The translations under genes and the position numbers were made by a program. The notes beneath the pieces were generated by a model. It saw nothing but the letters and a program-made list of their open reading frames with translations, searched no databases and was not told the DNA's origin. A stretch of 26,032 nt of DNA from contig NW_005200844.1 of the NCBI RefSeq assembly GCF_000372725.1, forward strand, positions 218,684 through 244,715, written 5' to 3'. The stretch comes from Emiliania huxleyi CCMP1516. Its lineage: Eukaryota > Haptophyta > Isochrysidales > Noelaerhabdaceae. Below, piece after piece: positions 9,652 to 19,615 of the stretch (position 1 is its first letter; each line of letters starts with the position of its first letter).

Positions 9652-10248
9652 TGACGCCTCTTTGCCGGGCGCGCAAGCCTTCATTGCGTCTCGGCGACGC
9701 ATACGCGCCGCGACTGTAGCGTGGAGGAGCGCCGCAGAAGTCATCCTCTCGCGTCTTAGTCCCCTTGCTTCGACGCCTCGTGTGGCCCGACCCGTGAGGA
9801 GAGTTTATTCTTCGTTGACACCACGCAGTCTCACACCACGCTGAGTGTGCCTCCCAGTGCGCGCCAGTCCCGTGCCATCCCCAGTGTTCTGCATGAGAGT
9901 TGTGGTGTAGAAAGGAGAAATTTAGGGGCCGCCTAGATATCTCGTATCTGCAAGAGCAATCTGATCTACGCTCCACATCTGCAACTGCATCTCTCCGACT
10001 CTGTGCACCGTGGTAGCTGGTTCTCTCTGCGGTACCATACGGCTCTTACGTCAGTACAGCCGCTCACAAGAGATATCACTTCATTTCTTGCAGTTCTCTG
10101 ATCAGGTATAAGAGCGTAACTACGGACCCGCAGGCCGCACGGGGACCGGGACCGGGGCTCCACACCAGTCAGTCCGCGGTCAGGGGCCCCCGCGGTCACA
10201 AAACGCAGGCTGCCGCCATAGCAAGCGCCTCCGTGCAGCGCCCAGTGC
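9652..10248. other. Intergenic region with a retroelement-tail motif
   Basis: No gene recognised. At about 9854-9890 the plus strand reads cagtgcgcgccagtcccgtg, matching the reverse complement of the motif in the retroelement tails at 11080-11482 and 24138-24420, interrupted by a short insertion (ccat). Confidence 0.5.
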
Positions 10249-11032
10249 CTACGCCGGTGCTGCCTTCTTCGGCCCGTATACCTTCTTCATCAGCGGGTTG
10301 GTACACAGCTCGTCACTCGAGGCAATGTCTTCCGTACAATACTTGGCATATCCGGCCTTGTATATCGCCGCGTTCGCTGCGGCGAACGTCTTCTTCTCGT
10401 CCGTGCTCCGTGTGGACGCCTTCTTCCCCTCTTCCGCATACATCTTGCCTCGATCCTCGGTGAGCTTCTTCTTCTCCGCCGCCAGGCTCTTCTTGTCCTC
10501 CTCACTCGTTGCCTGTTTGAGCCGATCGCCCACCTCCTTCATCTTTTGCGAAAACGAGTAGGCCCTGCACGGTATGCGCTCCTGATCCTCCGTGCCTGAG
10601 CAGCAGCGCGCCCCTCAGAGACTGCGACTCTCTCCCCTCAGCGCTTGCGCTGGGAGTGGCTTTGTGTGGCATTTTGAAGGTGTGGTCGATTGAGGAGAGG
10701 TGCGATTGGATAATGAGAGATGTGCCGGCACCTCGCATCTAGCTTAGTGCTAGCGCTCGGGCAGTACGCCGCTTGCAGCTTCAGTCGATAGGCACTGTAT
10801 TTGGCAGCGTCTTGTCCAGACGACGCCAGCTGCGACTGTGGGTTGCGCTCCTCCGGGTCAGCGGCAGCGGGTGCCTGGGATGTGTGTGTGTGGGATCGTG
10901 GCAGACCTGGCTATTGGCCTTCTTTGCCGGTGTGAGCCCCGGCATGCCGCCCTTGGGATTCGTCTGCTTGGGGGCATTTTGCCCGGCTGCGAGGGCAGCG
11001 AGCGAGCACACGAGCGCCAAAGCCCGCGTCAT
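10249..11032 (-). CDS. Small secreted protein of unknown function, 3 exons
   Basis: The first Met (11032) begins a good signal peptide, MTRALALVCSLAALAAG, with cleavage likely near AAG-QN. Exon 2 reads APAAADPEERNPQSQLASSG, QDAAKYSAYRLKLQAAYC and on to LDAR. Exon 3 continues AYSFSQKMKEVGDRLKQATS, a Lys/Glu-rich probable coiled coil, and ends with KYCTED, ELCTNP and VYGPKKAAPA. Joins proposed: 10875-10906 out (gccag|gtctg ... tcccag, only 32 nt, so the true donor may lie upstream) and 10565-10731 out (gcgag|gtgcc ... cgtgcag, completing an Arg codon). Exon 3 alone is a clean frame with no shadow-like composition. Three Cys remain in the mature chain. I do not recognise the family. The gene is 33 bp from the retroelement target duplication beginning at 11066. 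Confidence 0.6.
10565..10731 (-). other. GT-AG intron, 167 nt, in the small secreted-protein gene
   Basis: Minus-strand donor gag|gtgccgg at 10731 and acceptor cgtgcag ending at 10565. The join AG+G restores a single frame from the Cys-containing exon 2 into the coiled-coil exon 3. No exon-start duplication is seen. Confidence 0.55.
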
Positions 11033-11079
11033 CTCGAGGCCGCCAAAAGTTGCTCTTCAAGTTTGCAAAACAGAATTTT

Positions 11080-11482
11080 ACAACAAAAGTCCCTCGCACA
11101 ACACTGGGCACGGGACTGGCGCGCACTGGCACTAACACAGGTACACCACGGGAGCCGCCTAAGCGACTCCTGCGAGGGTGGCGAGGCACTTAGCTCCGTG
11201 CACCCGCCCACCCCCGCCGCACAGGCAAGCTCATTCACGACCTGCTCTGCGATGGCCGTGTGAAGAACGACTGAGATGCGCTGCTTCTGCAGCCCCAGCC
11301 AGCTCTTGGTGGTCCAGGTCACCTCATCGAGGTACTGGGCCCGCGTCAGCTTGTTCTGTAGCACGTCCGCCGCTCTCCGGAGGATCTCACGGACCCCCTT
11401 TCCGAACCCGCCGAACGATTCGAACAGCAGCAGCTGCACTTCGACGCCCTTGTCTTCCCTGGCGTAGCGATAGTCCCCGCCA
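11080..11482 (-). mobile_element. 5'-truncated retroelement tail, copy 1, with 14-bp target duplication
   Basis: caaaacagaatttt occurs at 11066-11079 and again at 11483-11496, bracketing 403 bp. Inside, a minus-strand frame reads LLLFESFGGFGKGVREIL, then RAQYLDEVTWTTKSWLGL and QKQRISVVLHTAIAEQVVNE. This resembles the C-terminal tail that follows the reverse transcriptase in some algal retroelements (ESFG-F-G then LQRxSV-LH); that assignment is from memory and weak. The 3' part (minus strand) carries gtgccagtgcgcgccagtcc and ends in ttttgttgtaaaa. Copy 2 at 24138-24420 matches the 3' 270-280 bp closely. Variable 5' truncation with a target duplication is typical of non-LTR retrotransposition. 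Confidence 0.75.
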
Positions 11483-11496
11483 CAAAACAGAATTTT

Positions 11497-11735
11497 CAAT
11501 CCCGGCTTCTAATAAAACAAAGAAAAAATACAAGTAGGCACAGACGACGGCTTCCTTCTTCGTTCTTCGATACGCAAGCCGTCGCAAGCACAAACAAGAA
11601 TTTTACTTTCGCAGCACAAGTCATCTCTCTCTGGCTGTTTCGTGTGTGGCAGGTGAGGAGTCGGAGTGAATACGTGGGCAGTTCATTTATTTATTTGGCA
11701 ACTGCCACGTGCATCACCTCACACACCAACCAGAA
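11497..11735. other. Intergenic, AT-richer, no gene seen
   Basis: Contains aataaaacaaagaaaaaatac at about 11510 and a tttatttattt run at about 11685-11695. The second may lie in the 3' untranslated region of the Sfi1-like gene on the minus strand. Confidence 0.4.
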
Positions 11736-13422
11736 TCACCGCTGCCGCACTTGCCTGTGGTATGGCCAGAGCGGCTGCCCCCACCGACTTGCCGCCGTGA
11801 GTCTCGTGACAGAAGCGGCGGCACCGCCGCCCGCGCAAGATGCGCGCGCAGCCGCACGCCACGGCTCGAGCAGCGGGTTGCGCGGCGCCCAAAGGTCGCC
11901 CCGGCAATCTCTGCGCGGCGGCCTCCTGCGGGCTGGCCGAGGAAGCTGCGCCCCGCTGGCGCAGCAGGTCGGGTCCGTCACGCGCCATAAGCGGCGCGCA
12001 ATGACTGGCGGCGGCGGCGCCGCCGCCGCCTCTGCCGCCACTGGCGGCGCCTCTACCGCGACCGGCACCGGCGGCGCCTCTGCCGCCACCGGCACCGGCG
12101 GCGCCTCTGCCGCCAGCGCGCGCTGCCGGCTCAGCAGCTGGCTGAGGCGGAGCAGGGCTCCCCTCTCGGCCAGGGGGCCTTCCCCTGCCGACGGCTGGCC
12201 CGCGCAGAGGCGGCAGAGGCTCGGACCGGCGCTCGAGGAGGGCTTGGGGGAGTCTCCAGCTGCGGCGGCAACAGCGGCGACACGGTGCCCATCCTCCCTG
12301 GGAGGGAAAGACTGCACCAACACCAGTGGTGGCGGCAGTGGAGAGGGTGACGACGTCGACGACGCTGGCAAACGCGGGGGCGGCACGGAGTGCGACGCCG
12401 ATGGAGGTGCATGCGGCGGGTGCGGCTGCGGGGCGTCGGCGACGACGCGAAGCTCTTGTGCCGCGCGCCGGGGACTCTGCACAGAGGGAGAGGGGTCGTT
12501 CAGAGGGAGGGGATTTATGCAGAGGTGGGGGGAGCGGCTCGTGGGGAGGGAGGAGCGAGCCGCGACCGCCTGCACGACGCCGCGCAAACGGCCCCAGCCG
12601 CGGCGCAACGAGCAAGAGCGGGCGAATCGCGCCCCCCGCCCCCACGAGAGAAGGTGCGCAACGCCCCATCGCCGGAACGCGTGCCGCATCTCGCGCCGCA
12701 CACGGTACTCAGCGGCCGCCGCGGCCAGCTCCCGCGACACGGCCGCGGCCGCAGCGCCGCGCGCAAAGCGGCGCAGCCCCAGCCTCGCCGCCGCGAGCTT
12801 CGCCATCCGGGAGCGCAACACGCGCCGCATGTCTAGCGCCACGGCGTCCGCCCACCGCACAAAACCGCGCTGCACTCGGCGCGAGAGCTGCAGATTGCAC
12901 GCGGCGTGGAGCGCCGACGCCACACGGTCCGCCGCCGCCGCCGCAGACCACGCATGCAGCGCCGCCGTCAGCCGGCGCCGCCGCGCTCGCAATTGCAGCC
13001 ACGGCGCGCGCGCCCTGCCAGCGGTGTAGGTGCGCCATGCGTGAAAGCAGCGGCAGGTGAGGCGAGTGCCGTGGAGGGAGCACGCGGCGCGTCGGTGCGC
13101 CTATTGCAGCCGCGCCGCTCCCCTCTCGCTCCTGTCACGCGCGCACTGGGGCGGCAGAGACGCGGGAGCGCGCCGCCACGCGCCGCTTCGAGGGCAGCAC
13201 CGCTCGCAGGGTGTGCCTGCGGTGAGGACACACACGAGTGTGAACGTGGGTACGGCCTCGCGCCGTGTGCTCGGAGGACCGCGTGAGTACGAGGGGTACG
13301 AGCACGGTACGAGCACAGCGACTACCGCCGGCCGGCGAGGGCGGAGGTGGCGAGGGCGGCGGCGGCGAGGGCGGCAGCGAGGGCGGCAGCGAGGGCGGCA
13401 GCGAGGGCGGAGGTGGCGAGGG

Positions 13423-13457
<35 letters not shown>

Positions 13458-14560
13458 GCGAGGGCGGCGGGTAGTTGCACTCCGGAGGGGAGTCCGAGCC
13501 CGAGGTGCAGACACGCAGCTGCATCTAGTGGGTGAGAGGTGTGTGGTGGAGTGTGTAGCTAGTGGATGTGGGAAGTATGTGATGGTGGAGGATGTCCCCA
13601 CTACCCACTGGGGTCATTAGCATAGCATGCCTCCTCTCGAGGGCTAGTGGGACGACAAAGGGTTCTATCTTCAGCTGGCTGGGGCGGCACACCGCCACGC
13701 GGCGAGCGCGGCGCGCGCGAGTGCGTTGGGCTCGCGGGCGGCGTGGGCGCGGGCGGCGAGGTGTGCGGCGCGGACGCGGACGAGCGAGGCCTTGTACCGG
13801 GCGCGCCACGCCTCCCACGCCGCCGCTGCCTGCCGTGCGGCCGTGCCGGCTGCGACGGCCTCTGCGCGGCGGCGGCACGTGGCGCGGGCCGAGGCCGTCC
13901 TCCGCCAGCGAGCAAGCAGCGAACGGCGCCGCTGCTGGCGACGCGCCTCGAGGGACGCGCGCGCCCGAGCTCGCTCGCGCGCGACGGTGCCCCACCAGCC
14001 CATCCCTCGCAGCAGCGAGATGCGGCGAGACACGTCGCGAGCCGCCTGCGCGGACCGGGTTGCGGCGTGCGCCCAGCGGCAAAAGCAGCGGCTGCGGACT
14101 GCTACCGTGTAGCGGCCCTCGGCGACGCCGGCGCGGAGAGTGGCCGCGCGGCAGACGGACCTCATCCGGAGCACCGCGCGGCGCATCTCGTGGAGCTGCT
14201 GCAAGGCGAGGAGGCGCGCCGAGAGCTGGCGCGACGCAGCCGCCGCGTGCCAGAGGTGCCACGCAACCAGAGAGCGTCGGCGCGAGACGAGGCCGCCGCC
14301 GCGGCCGCCGCGTGCCAGGACCGCGGCGGCGGCGGTCGCGGCGGCCTCGGCGGCCTCGGCGCCGCCCTCGGCGGCCTCGGCGGCCTCGGCGCCGCCCTCG
14401 TCCTCGCCCTCGCCGTGGCTGGCAAAGGAGCGCCGCAGGAGCGCCAAACCGCTGAAGCCGCCGCAGAGGGCGCGGCACGCAGCGGCGGCGCACGCCGCCT
14501 GCCGGCGCAGCGAAGCGAGATCGCCGCCAGCCTCACGCCGGACATCCGCCGCCGCCGCCG

Positions 14561-14597
<37 letters not shown>

Positions 14598-15366
14598 TGG
14601 TTGCCTGGCTCCCCTCGACCTCCTCGCACTCTCCACGCGCCCCGCCAGAGCAGGGCCGAAGCGCGATGGCCGCGCTGCAAATGGGTTGAGCGCGCGGGCC
14701 GGGCAAGAGTGGGGCGAGGGATGCGTGGGTGTCGGGTGCCTCCAGGATGTGGCGGCGGCGGCGGCGATGGGGGCGGCCGTGCGAGAGGTTGCGGCGCTGC
14801 ACGCGGGGGCAGACAGAGGAGCCACGGCACGTCTGGAGGCTGCTGCAGAGCAGGCTGCCGCAGCACGCGTGGAGGCTGCTGCCGAGCAGGCGGTAAAGGG
14901 CGATTCCCCAGCCGACGAGGCGGCGATACCAGCGCCGGGTGCGGCGGCGAAGGAGGGGGCGGGGGTGGCAGCGGCGGAGGCGGCGGCGGCGGCAGCGGAA
15001 GGGGCAGCGGCGGCGGAGGGGGTGGCGGCGGCGGAGGTGGCGGCGGCGGAGGCGGCGGAGGCGGAGGTGGTAGCGGCGGCGGCGGCGGCGAGCGCGAGGC
15101 GCACCCCGGACCTTGTCCTCGCCAAACGTCGCCACGCGAGGAGGGAGCGGCGCGCGACGGCGGCGCGGTCGGCCGAGGCGGCGGCGAGGCAGAGGGACGC
15201 GCGCAGCCGGCGTGTGAGCGAGGCAGAGGCGAGCGCGCGCAACGCCGCCCTCGCCCGACGCCTCTGCACCATGCGACGAGCGGCGGCGGTGGCGCGGGCG
15301 AGGGCAGCCGCGCGTCGGCTGACGGAGCGCCAGCGAGCGAGCAGACGGGCGTGGAAGCGGCGGCGC

Positions 15367-15401
<35 letters not shown>

Positions 15402-16463
15402 CTCGTGCGGCGTGTGGAACGCGGCGACGAAGACGGTCCACACCGCTCTCATCGTTGCGAGACTGGTAGACACGAGTGCCTCGTGCACCAACCGGCGGCG
15501 GGTTGCGGCGGCGGCGGCGTGGACGGCGAGTGCGAGGAAGGCCCTCTTGGCGCGGTGCTTGTGCAGCAGCGCCGAGAGCAGCGCCCACCTAGTCCCATGG
15601 CGCTACGGTGGGCCGGCGCGGCTCTCAGCCCACCTAGTCCCATGGCGCTACGGTGGGCTGGCGAGGCTCTCAGAGCCGCTCGCGCGCCAAGGCCCCCGAG
15701 GCGCAACGTTGTGCTGGCGAAGCGTCTACCGTGCTAGCCAAGGCGGCTGGCGCTGTGAGGGGCGAGATCTAGGTCGCCGACTTGAAGGCGGTGCCATCCC
15801 ACGAACCGACCGCCGTGCGGCCGTGCTCCATCACGGCACGCCGCGCCTCTGCGGCGGCTGCCCCGCCGCTCGACTGGCACCGCGAGTGGTGCGACTTGCC
15901 GGGCTCGACGCCGCCGAGGAAAGGCGACCCACGGAAAGTGCCAGGAGCGCCCCCCGGCCCCGGCGGTCCTGCTCCCGCCGCAGCTCTGGCGGCACTCGCG
16001 CAGAGCGGATCCAGCTTCTCGCATTGCCTCTCGAGGCTCTCGATCCGCGCAGTGCTCGCGTGCAGCTGCTCGAGGGCCGGGCCTAGCGCCTACCGCCGAG
16101 AGAGAGAGGCGGGGTGAGGCTGATAGACAGACAGCTGTTGCGACGGAGCCGCCTTCCCCAACGCCTCGCGCAGCCGAGCGCGCGCCTCGCGCAGGGCACA
16201 CGCCAGCTCCGACGCCGTCGCTGTCGCCCTCGCCGCCTCCCACGCCGCCGCCTCCTGCACCGCCACCGCCTGCCCCTCCACCGCCCTCGCCGCCGCCGCC
16301 GCGCGAGCAGGGCGCGGGACAGGCCGCGGCGGCTGCTGCGGGGGTGGCGGCGGCGGCGGCGGCGGCGGCGGAGAAGAGGTCGAACCAGCGTTGAGGATCT
16401 CCGGCGCACTGCGGCCTCCCCGAGCAGCATCGAGCAGGCCGTGAGCCGGGCGACAACCCGGAT

Positions 16464-16510
<47 letters not shown>

Positions 16511-16968
16511 TCTCGGCGGCGGCGCATGGCAGGGCGTGGGGCAAGCCTTTGCAATGTGTTGGGCGCTCCAAGAGGAGAGGCCGTCTCTTGCCGCGCCGCC
16601 GCCTGCGGCAGCGGCTGCCGCCGCGGCCCGTCAGGGTGCCTCTGCTGCCGGCGCGCCACTCGGCTTTCCTCGTACCGAAGCAGCAGCTCGTGGTGTGGCG
16701 GCGGTCGTGCGCCCGCGACGAGGCTTGCGAGACGGGCCACCTCTGCCTGCCGTGCTGCAGCAACTGCGTCAGGGTCGCACGGGTGACGAGCCGACACGCA
16801 TGACGGCGGCACCAGCGCAGCCTCCGCCGCTGCATCGCCGCTCGTCACTGGGTGGGGCTGTGGCGCACGCGGCCGCGGCGCCGGACTGGGTGGCGCTGCG
16901 TCGCCTCTCGGGATCGAGGCTGGCTCGGGCAATCCCTCGAGAAATAGGCGGACATGCGAGGCACTCAT
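11736..16968 (-). CDS. Sfi1-like Trp-repeat protein (putative centrin-binding centriole/basal-body component)
   Basis: Exon A (16968-16165) starts MSASHVRLFLEGLPEPAS, then Pro-rich stretches and an Ala-rich helix. Exon B (from 16089) encodes a coiled coil, ALGPALEQLHASTARIESLE then RQCEKLDPL. Exon C (about 15600-13689) and exon D (13100-11736) carry at least 12 spaced Trp or Phe motifs: LLARWRSVSRRA, LLAWRRLAR, LVAWHLWHAA, CFCRWAHAATRS, LLARWRRTASA, AWEAWRARYKAS, ALAAWRC, FHAWRTYTAG, ALHAWSAAAAAD, FVRWADAVALD, FRRWGVAHLL. This is the pattern of Sfi1, whose repeats form a long helix that binds centrins. Proposed introns are 16090-16164 and 13101-13688 (GC-AG). The B-C join between about 15770 and 15600 is unresolved: an in-frame TAG at 15769 and a tandem duplication intervene, so two genes cannot be excluded. 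Poly-Ala and poly-Pro tracts come from GCN/CCN repeats. The C-terminus has AEAPPVPVA repeats (about 12033-12115). Confidence 0.65.
13101..13688 (-). other. GC-AG intron holding a minisatellite
   Basis: Donor GCC at 13688, directly after the codons AAWRC; acceptor tgcaatag ending at 13101. Joining gives ALAAWRC-AHRRAACSLHGTRL followed by CFHAWRTYT, keeping the Trp-repeat spacing. Both splice points are phase 0. A stop lies just past the donor and another just before the acceptor, so exons C and D cannot be joined without splicing. Confidence 0.6.
13334..13472. repeat. GC-rich minisatellite (gagggcggc units)
   Basis: About 15 copies of a 9-12 bp unit (gagggcggcag, gagggcggaggtggc, gagggcggc). 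On the minus strand it reads PPPSPPPSPP, which mimics the linkers of real secreted proteins in this genome, but here it falls in the Sfi1-like intron. Confidence 0.9.
15585..15676. repeat. Tandem duplication of a 46-bp segment
   Basis: cccacctagtcccatggcgctacggtgggc (written here in parts: cccacctagtcccatggcg then ctacggtggg) occurs at about 15585 and about 15630, separated by cggcgcggctctcag or ggcgaggctctcag. On the minus strand the copies carry ccgtag and ctag|gtggg, that is, repeated acceptor- and donor-like sites next to the exon C start. Confidence 0.85.
16090..16164 (-). other. Proposed GC-AG intron, 75 nt, with exon-start duplication
   Basis: The intron starts gcgttggggaaggcgg and the next exon starts gcgctaggcccggcc. 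The likeness continues through caacagctg versus gagcagctg, so in-frame translation of the intron start (ALGKAAPSQQL) mirrors the exon start (ALGPALEQL). The acceptor is cggcggtag, itself an in-frame stop if not spliced. Confidence 0.6.
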
Positions 16969-17099
16969 CGCCGGCGCTTGAGTGGCTGTCCCAGCTTGGA
17001 AGAATTTCGGCGTGGCTGGTTCTCGAGTTTCTCTTGCTCCTATTTCTTCTTCCTAGCTCGGCGAAGAGTCGGGAGTGTCACTCAGCCCCGGACGCAACC
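16969..17099. promoter_or_regulatory. 131-bp divergent intergenic region (candidate bidirectional promoter)
   Basis: This separates the start codons of the Sfi1-like gene (minus, 16968) and the GST gene (plus, 17100). It is T/C-rich in the middle (ctcttgctcctatttcttct). No TATA box was seen. The tract ending tcctag near 17057 could alternatively be an acceptor for an upstream GST leader exon. Confidence 0.45.
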
Positions 17100-18302
17100 A
17101 TGACCATCGAGATCTACTACTGGCCCTTCCTCGTCCGCGGCGCCTCCTTGGTCCGCATGCTCGAGCACACCAAAACGCCGTACAAGTACATTTCCGACAA
17201 GGCCCAGATGGCAACGGTGCGCTGCCAAGACGCTGTGATCCCTCCATCGCCGCGCTGCGTGCACTGCGGAGGTTCTCTGCGACCTGCGCGACTCCGTGCC
17301 TCGCGCGCCGCAGGTGTGCTCTGCCTTTGGTGCGACGAGCGGCGACACTTTCGCGCCACCCGTTGTCAAGGACGGAGACTACCTCGTCAGCCAGTCCGTC
17401 GCTTCCTGCCGCTGCCTCTAGATGCGGGGAATGCCCCATCACGCACTGGTGTCTCGAAATGCTTCACACACACCATGTCTCACGGCACCCCGGTGCCGGT
17501 GCCAGTCCCAACTCCTCTCAAGACACCCCCTTCTCCTGCAGGCCTCTACCTCGGTAAGAAGCTCGGGCTCACGCCGCCCGGCTACGACGACTTCAAGGCG
17601 ATCCAGTACTGCTCCGACATCGTCGACGCCTTCGAGGGCGGCGTCGGCAAGAACAACGAGGACACGCACCGCGGCCCTCCACAAGCGCCTCGCCGAACAG
17701 CGCCTCGTCACGCGTGCGAGGAGGATGGGTAGGACGGCGCCGCCCTCAAGAAGTACCTGACCGGCGAGCGGTTCAAGGCGCAGCTGTCCAACCTCGAGCG
17801 AGCGATCCAGGGCCCGTTCTACTTTGGCGCCGAGCCGTCCGCCGTCGACTTCTTCTTGCTGCAGCACATGGACTGGCGGGACGGGTCGCTGTTCGCGCCG
17901 CTGAAGGAGGGCTGTGAACAGGGTCTCTTCACACCTCTAGCTGTGAATAGGTCGCTGTTCACACCGCTAAAGGACAGAGGCCTCGACGCGCTGGCGCCGT
18001 ACCCAAAGGCGAGGGCGCCGGACCTCACCGGCCGAGATCTGTTGGCCGAGATGTGATACGAAGCGCCCCGACGCGCTCGCTCGCCCTCACGTCACGCTGC
18101 AAGAGCGGCGTCTCTTCAAGTGGCTCTACACAGACTTGTCATTGAGAAGAAAGCACCCCCTATGGTTCACACCTCGAGCCGTGAGCAGGTCTGCGGCGTG
18201 CATGCCGCGCTCAAGGCGACCGACGCGTACAAGGGCTACTCCGGTGGACTGCCCTTGCCGGGCCCAATCAAGGACGAGATCCTCGACGCGGCGGCGGCGT
18301 AG
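17100..18302 (+). CDS. Glutathione S-transferase-like protein, about 6 exons
   Basis: Exon 1 (17100-17216) encodes MTIEIYYWPFLVRGASLVRM, a thioredoxin-fold GST N-terminus. Exon 2 (17314-17407) gives VCSAFGATSGDTFAPPVVKD then GDYLVSQSVASC, with the conserved S-Q-S glutathione-contact turn. Exon 3 (17542-17660) gives LYLGKKLGLTPPGYDDFKAI. Exon 4 (17733-17913) gives GAALKKYLTGERF then FYFGAEPSAVDFFLLQHMDW, the helical C-domain N-capping box region (S-x-V-D). Exon 5 (17980 to about 18014) gives LDALAPYPKAR, and the last exon (18189-18302) gives ALKATDAYKGYSGG to DEILDAAAA. GSTs conjugate or bind glutathione in the cytosol. The last donor is uncertain (GC at 18009 or 18015). The assembled length of about 220 residues suits the family. 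Active-site class is unclear because the N-terminal Tyr/Ser is not decisive. Confidence 0.75.
17217..17313 (+). other. Proposed GT-AG intron, 97 nt
   Basis: Begins gtgcgctgcc and is followed by an exon that begins gtgtgctctgcc. Acceptor gcgccgcag. The length is not a multiple of three, so removal is required to keep frame from KAQMAT into VCSAFGA. Confidence 0.65.
17408..17541 (+). other. Proposed GC-AG intron, 134 nt
   Basis: Starts gccgctgcctc; the downstream exon starts gcctctacctc. Acceptor cttctcctgcag. An in-frame TAG near 17419 makes retention impossible, and splicing restores SQSVASC-LYLGKKLGL with a split Cys codon. Confidence 0.65.
17661..17732 (+). other. Proposed GA-AG intron, 72 nt
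   Basis: The frame requires a phase-0 donor after AAC-AAC-GAG, giving gacacgcacc as the intron start, and acceptor gggtag at 17732. The intron start read in another frame (AALHKRLAEQRL) mirrors the exon start (AALKKYLTGERF), so it looks like a diverged duplicate of the exon beginning. No GT or GC donor keeps the frame at this acceptor. Confidence 0.5.
17912..17951 (+). mobile_element. Candidate introner core, copy A
   Basis: 40 bp beginning ctgtgaacagg and ending ctgtgaatagg. It matches the reverse complement of 25722-25761 at 37 of 40 positions. It contains short inverted pairs tgtgaa/ttcaca that can fold into hairpins. In this orientation the element supplies the donor. Confidence 0.7.
17914..17979 (+). 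other. Proposed GT-AG intron, 66 nt, carrying the shared 40-bp element
   Basis: The exon ends LFAPLKEG plus one base; the intron starts gtgaacaggg and ends ggacagag. The 24 bases before the element (tcgctgttcgcgccgctgaa then ggag) recur as tcgctgttcacaccgctaaa then ggac just before the acceptor, about 20 of 24 identical. There is no stop and the length is a multiple of three, so retention is possible. Confidence 0.55.
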
Positions 18303-18935
18303 AGCGTGTAGTTCGGGGTCGTCCCCGGGCGCGGTCGCGGCGGCCCCCTTTCGCCCAAGTCGCAAAGAGCTGCATGCCACCGAAGGCGCTGTCGAGGTTC
18401 GCCGAGCGCGGCGCAGGTTGGAGGACGCTGCTGACCCGACGAGCGTAGAGCGCTGGTCAGAATCCGTTATGGCGGCGCGACATGCACACGAGCTGCGGCC
18501 GTGTCGCCGTCATAAGCCGTAGCGGCAAGGCGCGGGACCGTCTGTGGCGAAGTGGGTCGCGTCCTCCGCGATTAATTTCCTCAACTCACCCTCCACACGG
18601 CTTAACCTTACCTCTATCCTACGTTAACACCTTACCTTAAGAGAGTACCACACCCAGTTCACCGATCACCCCACACTCCCAGTCCCACGCGCCGAGCTAC
18701 CGTACGCTACGCAGACTTTGGGCTTGGCGCCCCATGGCGACTCCGAGCCGCCCGCACCAGCTGCGCGCCTCCCGCCGGGGCTGGCAGGCGTCATCCGTCA
18801 AACTCAAGCAAGGACGACCCCATTGAGATCGCGTGAATACGTGTTCACACTTGCGGGCATGCGGTGCCGACGGAGCGCCCCCCCCCCCCCCCCCTGCTTG
18901 GTCGGCCGCGCGATCCGAGATGGAGCGCCGCTTCG
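18303..18935. other. Intergenic, no gene recognised
   Basis: GC-rich to about 18560, then an AT-richer stretch with ccttacct-like direct repeats (18600-18650), then a 16-base C run ending near 18894. Confidence 0.45.
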
Positions 18936-18962
18936 AACCTGGTTTGTGGACCTCCCGCACCT
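18936..18962 (+). repeat. 27-bp inverted repeat, left arm
   Basis: aacctggtttgtggacctcc then cgcacct is the exact reverse complement of 20210-20236. Both arms sit next to an 11-bp cctgacagagt array. Confidence 0.95.
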
Positions 18963-19045
18963 GTCCTGACAGTCCTGACAGAGTCCTGACAGAGTCCTGA
19001 CAGAGTCCTGACAGAGTCCTGACAGAGTCCTGGCGGGGTCCTGAC
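18963..19045. repeat. 11-bp satellite cctgacagagt, array 1
   Basis: About seven copies with two end variants (cctggcggggt, cctgacggcgc). The same core, spaced by aaacttgag, continues irregularly at 19199-19290. Confidence 0.95.
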
Positions 19046-19198
19046 GGCGCACGGTCTTCACAGTGCTCACAAGTGCCTCCGACGAGACCTCCACCTTCCT
19101 TCACTGCAACCCTCCTTCCCCTCCCCCCCAGCAGTGAATGATAGACGCCCAGCCCCCCTTTCGACCGTGCGCGCCCTCTGCGGAATCGTCCTGATGGG

Positions 19199-19290
19199 GC
19201 AGTCCTGACGCAAACTTGAGAGTCCTGACAAGCAAACTTGAGAGTCCTGACAGAAACTTGAGAGTCCAGACAGAAACTTAGAGTCCTGAC
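19199..19290. repeat. Irregular gagagtcctgacag / aaacttgag repeat
   Basis: Five copies of agtcctgac joined by caaacttgag or gaaacttgag, with variant agtccagac. It is related to the flanking 11-bp arrays. Confidence 0.9.
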
Positions 19291-19490
19291 AGACAAAAGA
19301 AATCACGCTCGCTCTCGCGCCACTCGGCTCGACCATGAAAGCGCACAAGCAAGAGAGGCGCGGCCATGGTGCAGGCAACGTTACAGCCGGCAACGTGCAA
19401 GAAGGCAGCAAAGCTCGGCCACGACGTCCATGGCCCGCGCCCCCCCGATTTGCCACCGGCGGCCTGCAGGCCAGCGCCGAGCAGCGGACC

Positions 19491-19615
19491 GACTGCTGAC
19501 CGACTGCTGACCGACTGCTGACCGAGGCAGCGCCCACGGCAGCGCCCACAGCAGCGCCCACGGCAGCACCCACGGCAGCACCCACGACAGCGCCCACGGC
19601 AGCGCACACGGCTTG
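19491..19615. repeat. Two adjoining arrays: 11-bp gaccgactgct and 12-bp gcagcgcccacg
   Basis: About three and a half copies of the 11-bp unit (19491-19526) run straight into about eight copies of the 12-bp unit (19527-19612; variants gcagcacccacg and acagcgcccacg). Confidence 0.9.

Noticed and set aside
13135..13524. Extensin-like PPPSPP protein on the minus strand
   Set aside because: It looks like the true linkers in the 3846-7913 gene, but falls inside the Sfi1-like intron and the frame after the repeat is random; kept as a minisatellite. A small separate gene is not fully excluded.
14140..16086. 648- and 696-residue plus-strand Ala/Arg/Gly-rich frames opposite the Sfi1-like gene
   Set aside because: Very high GC with NNG/NNC codons leaves antisense frames open; the Trp-repeat pattern is only on the minus strand.
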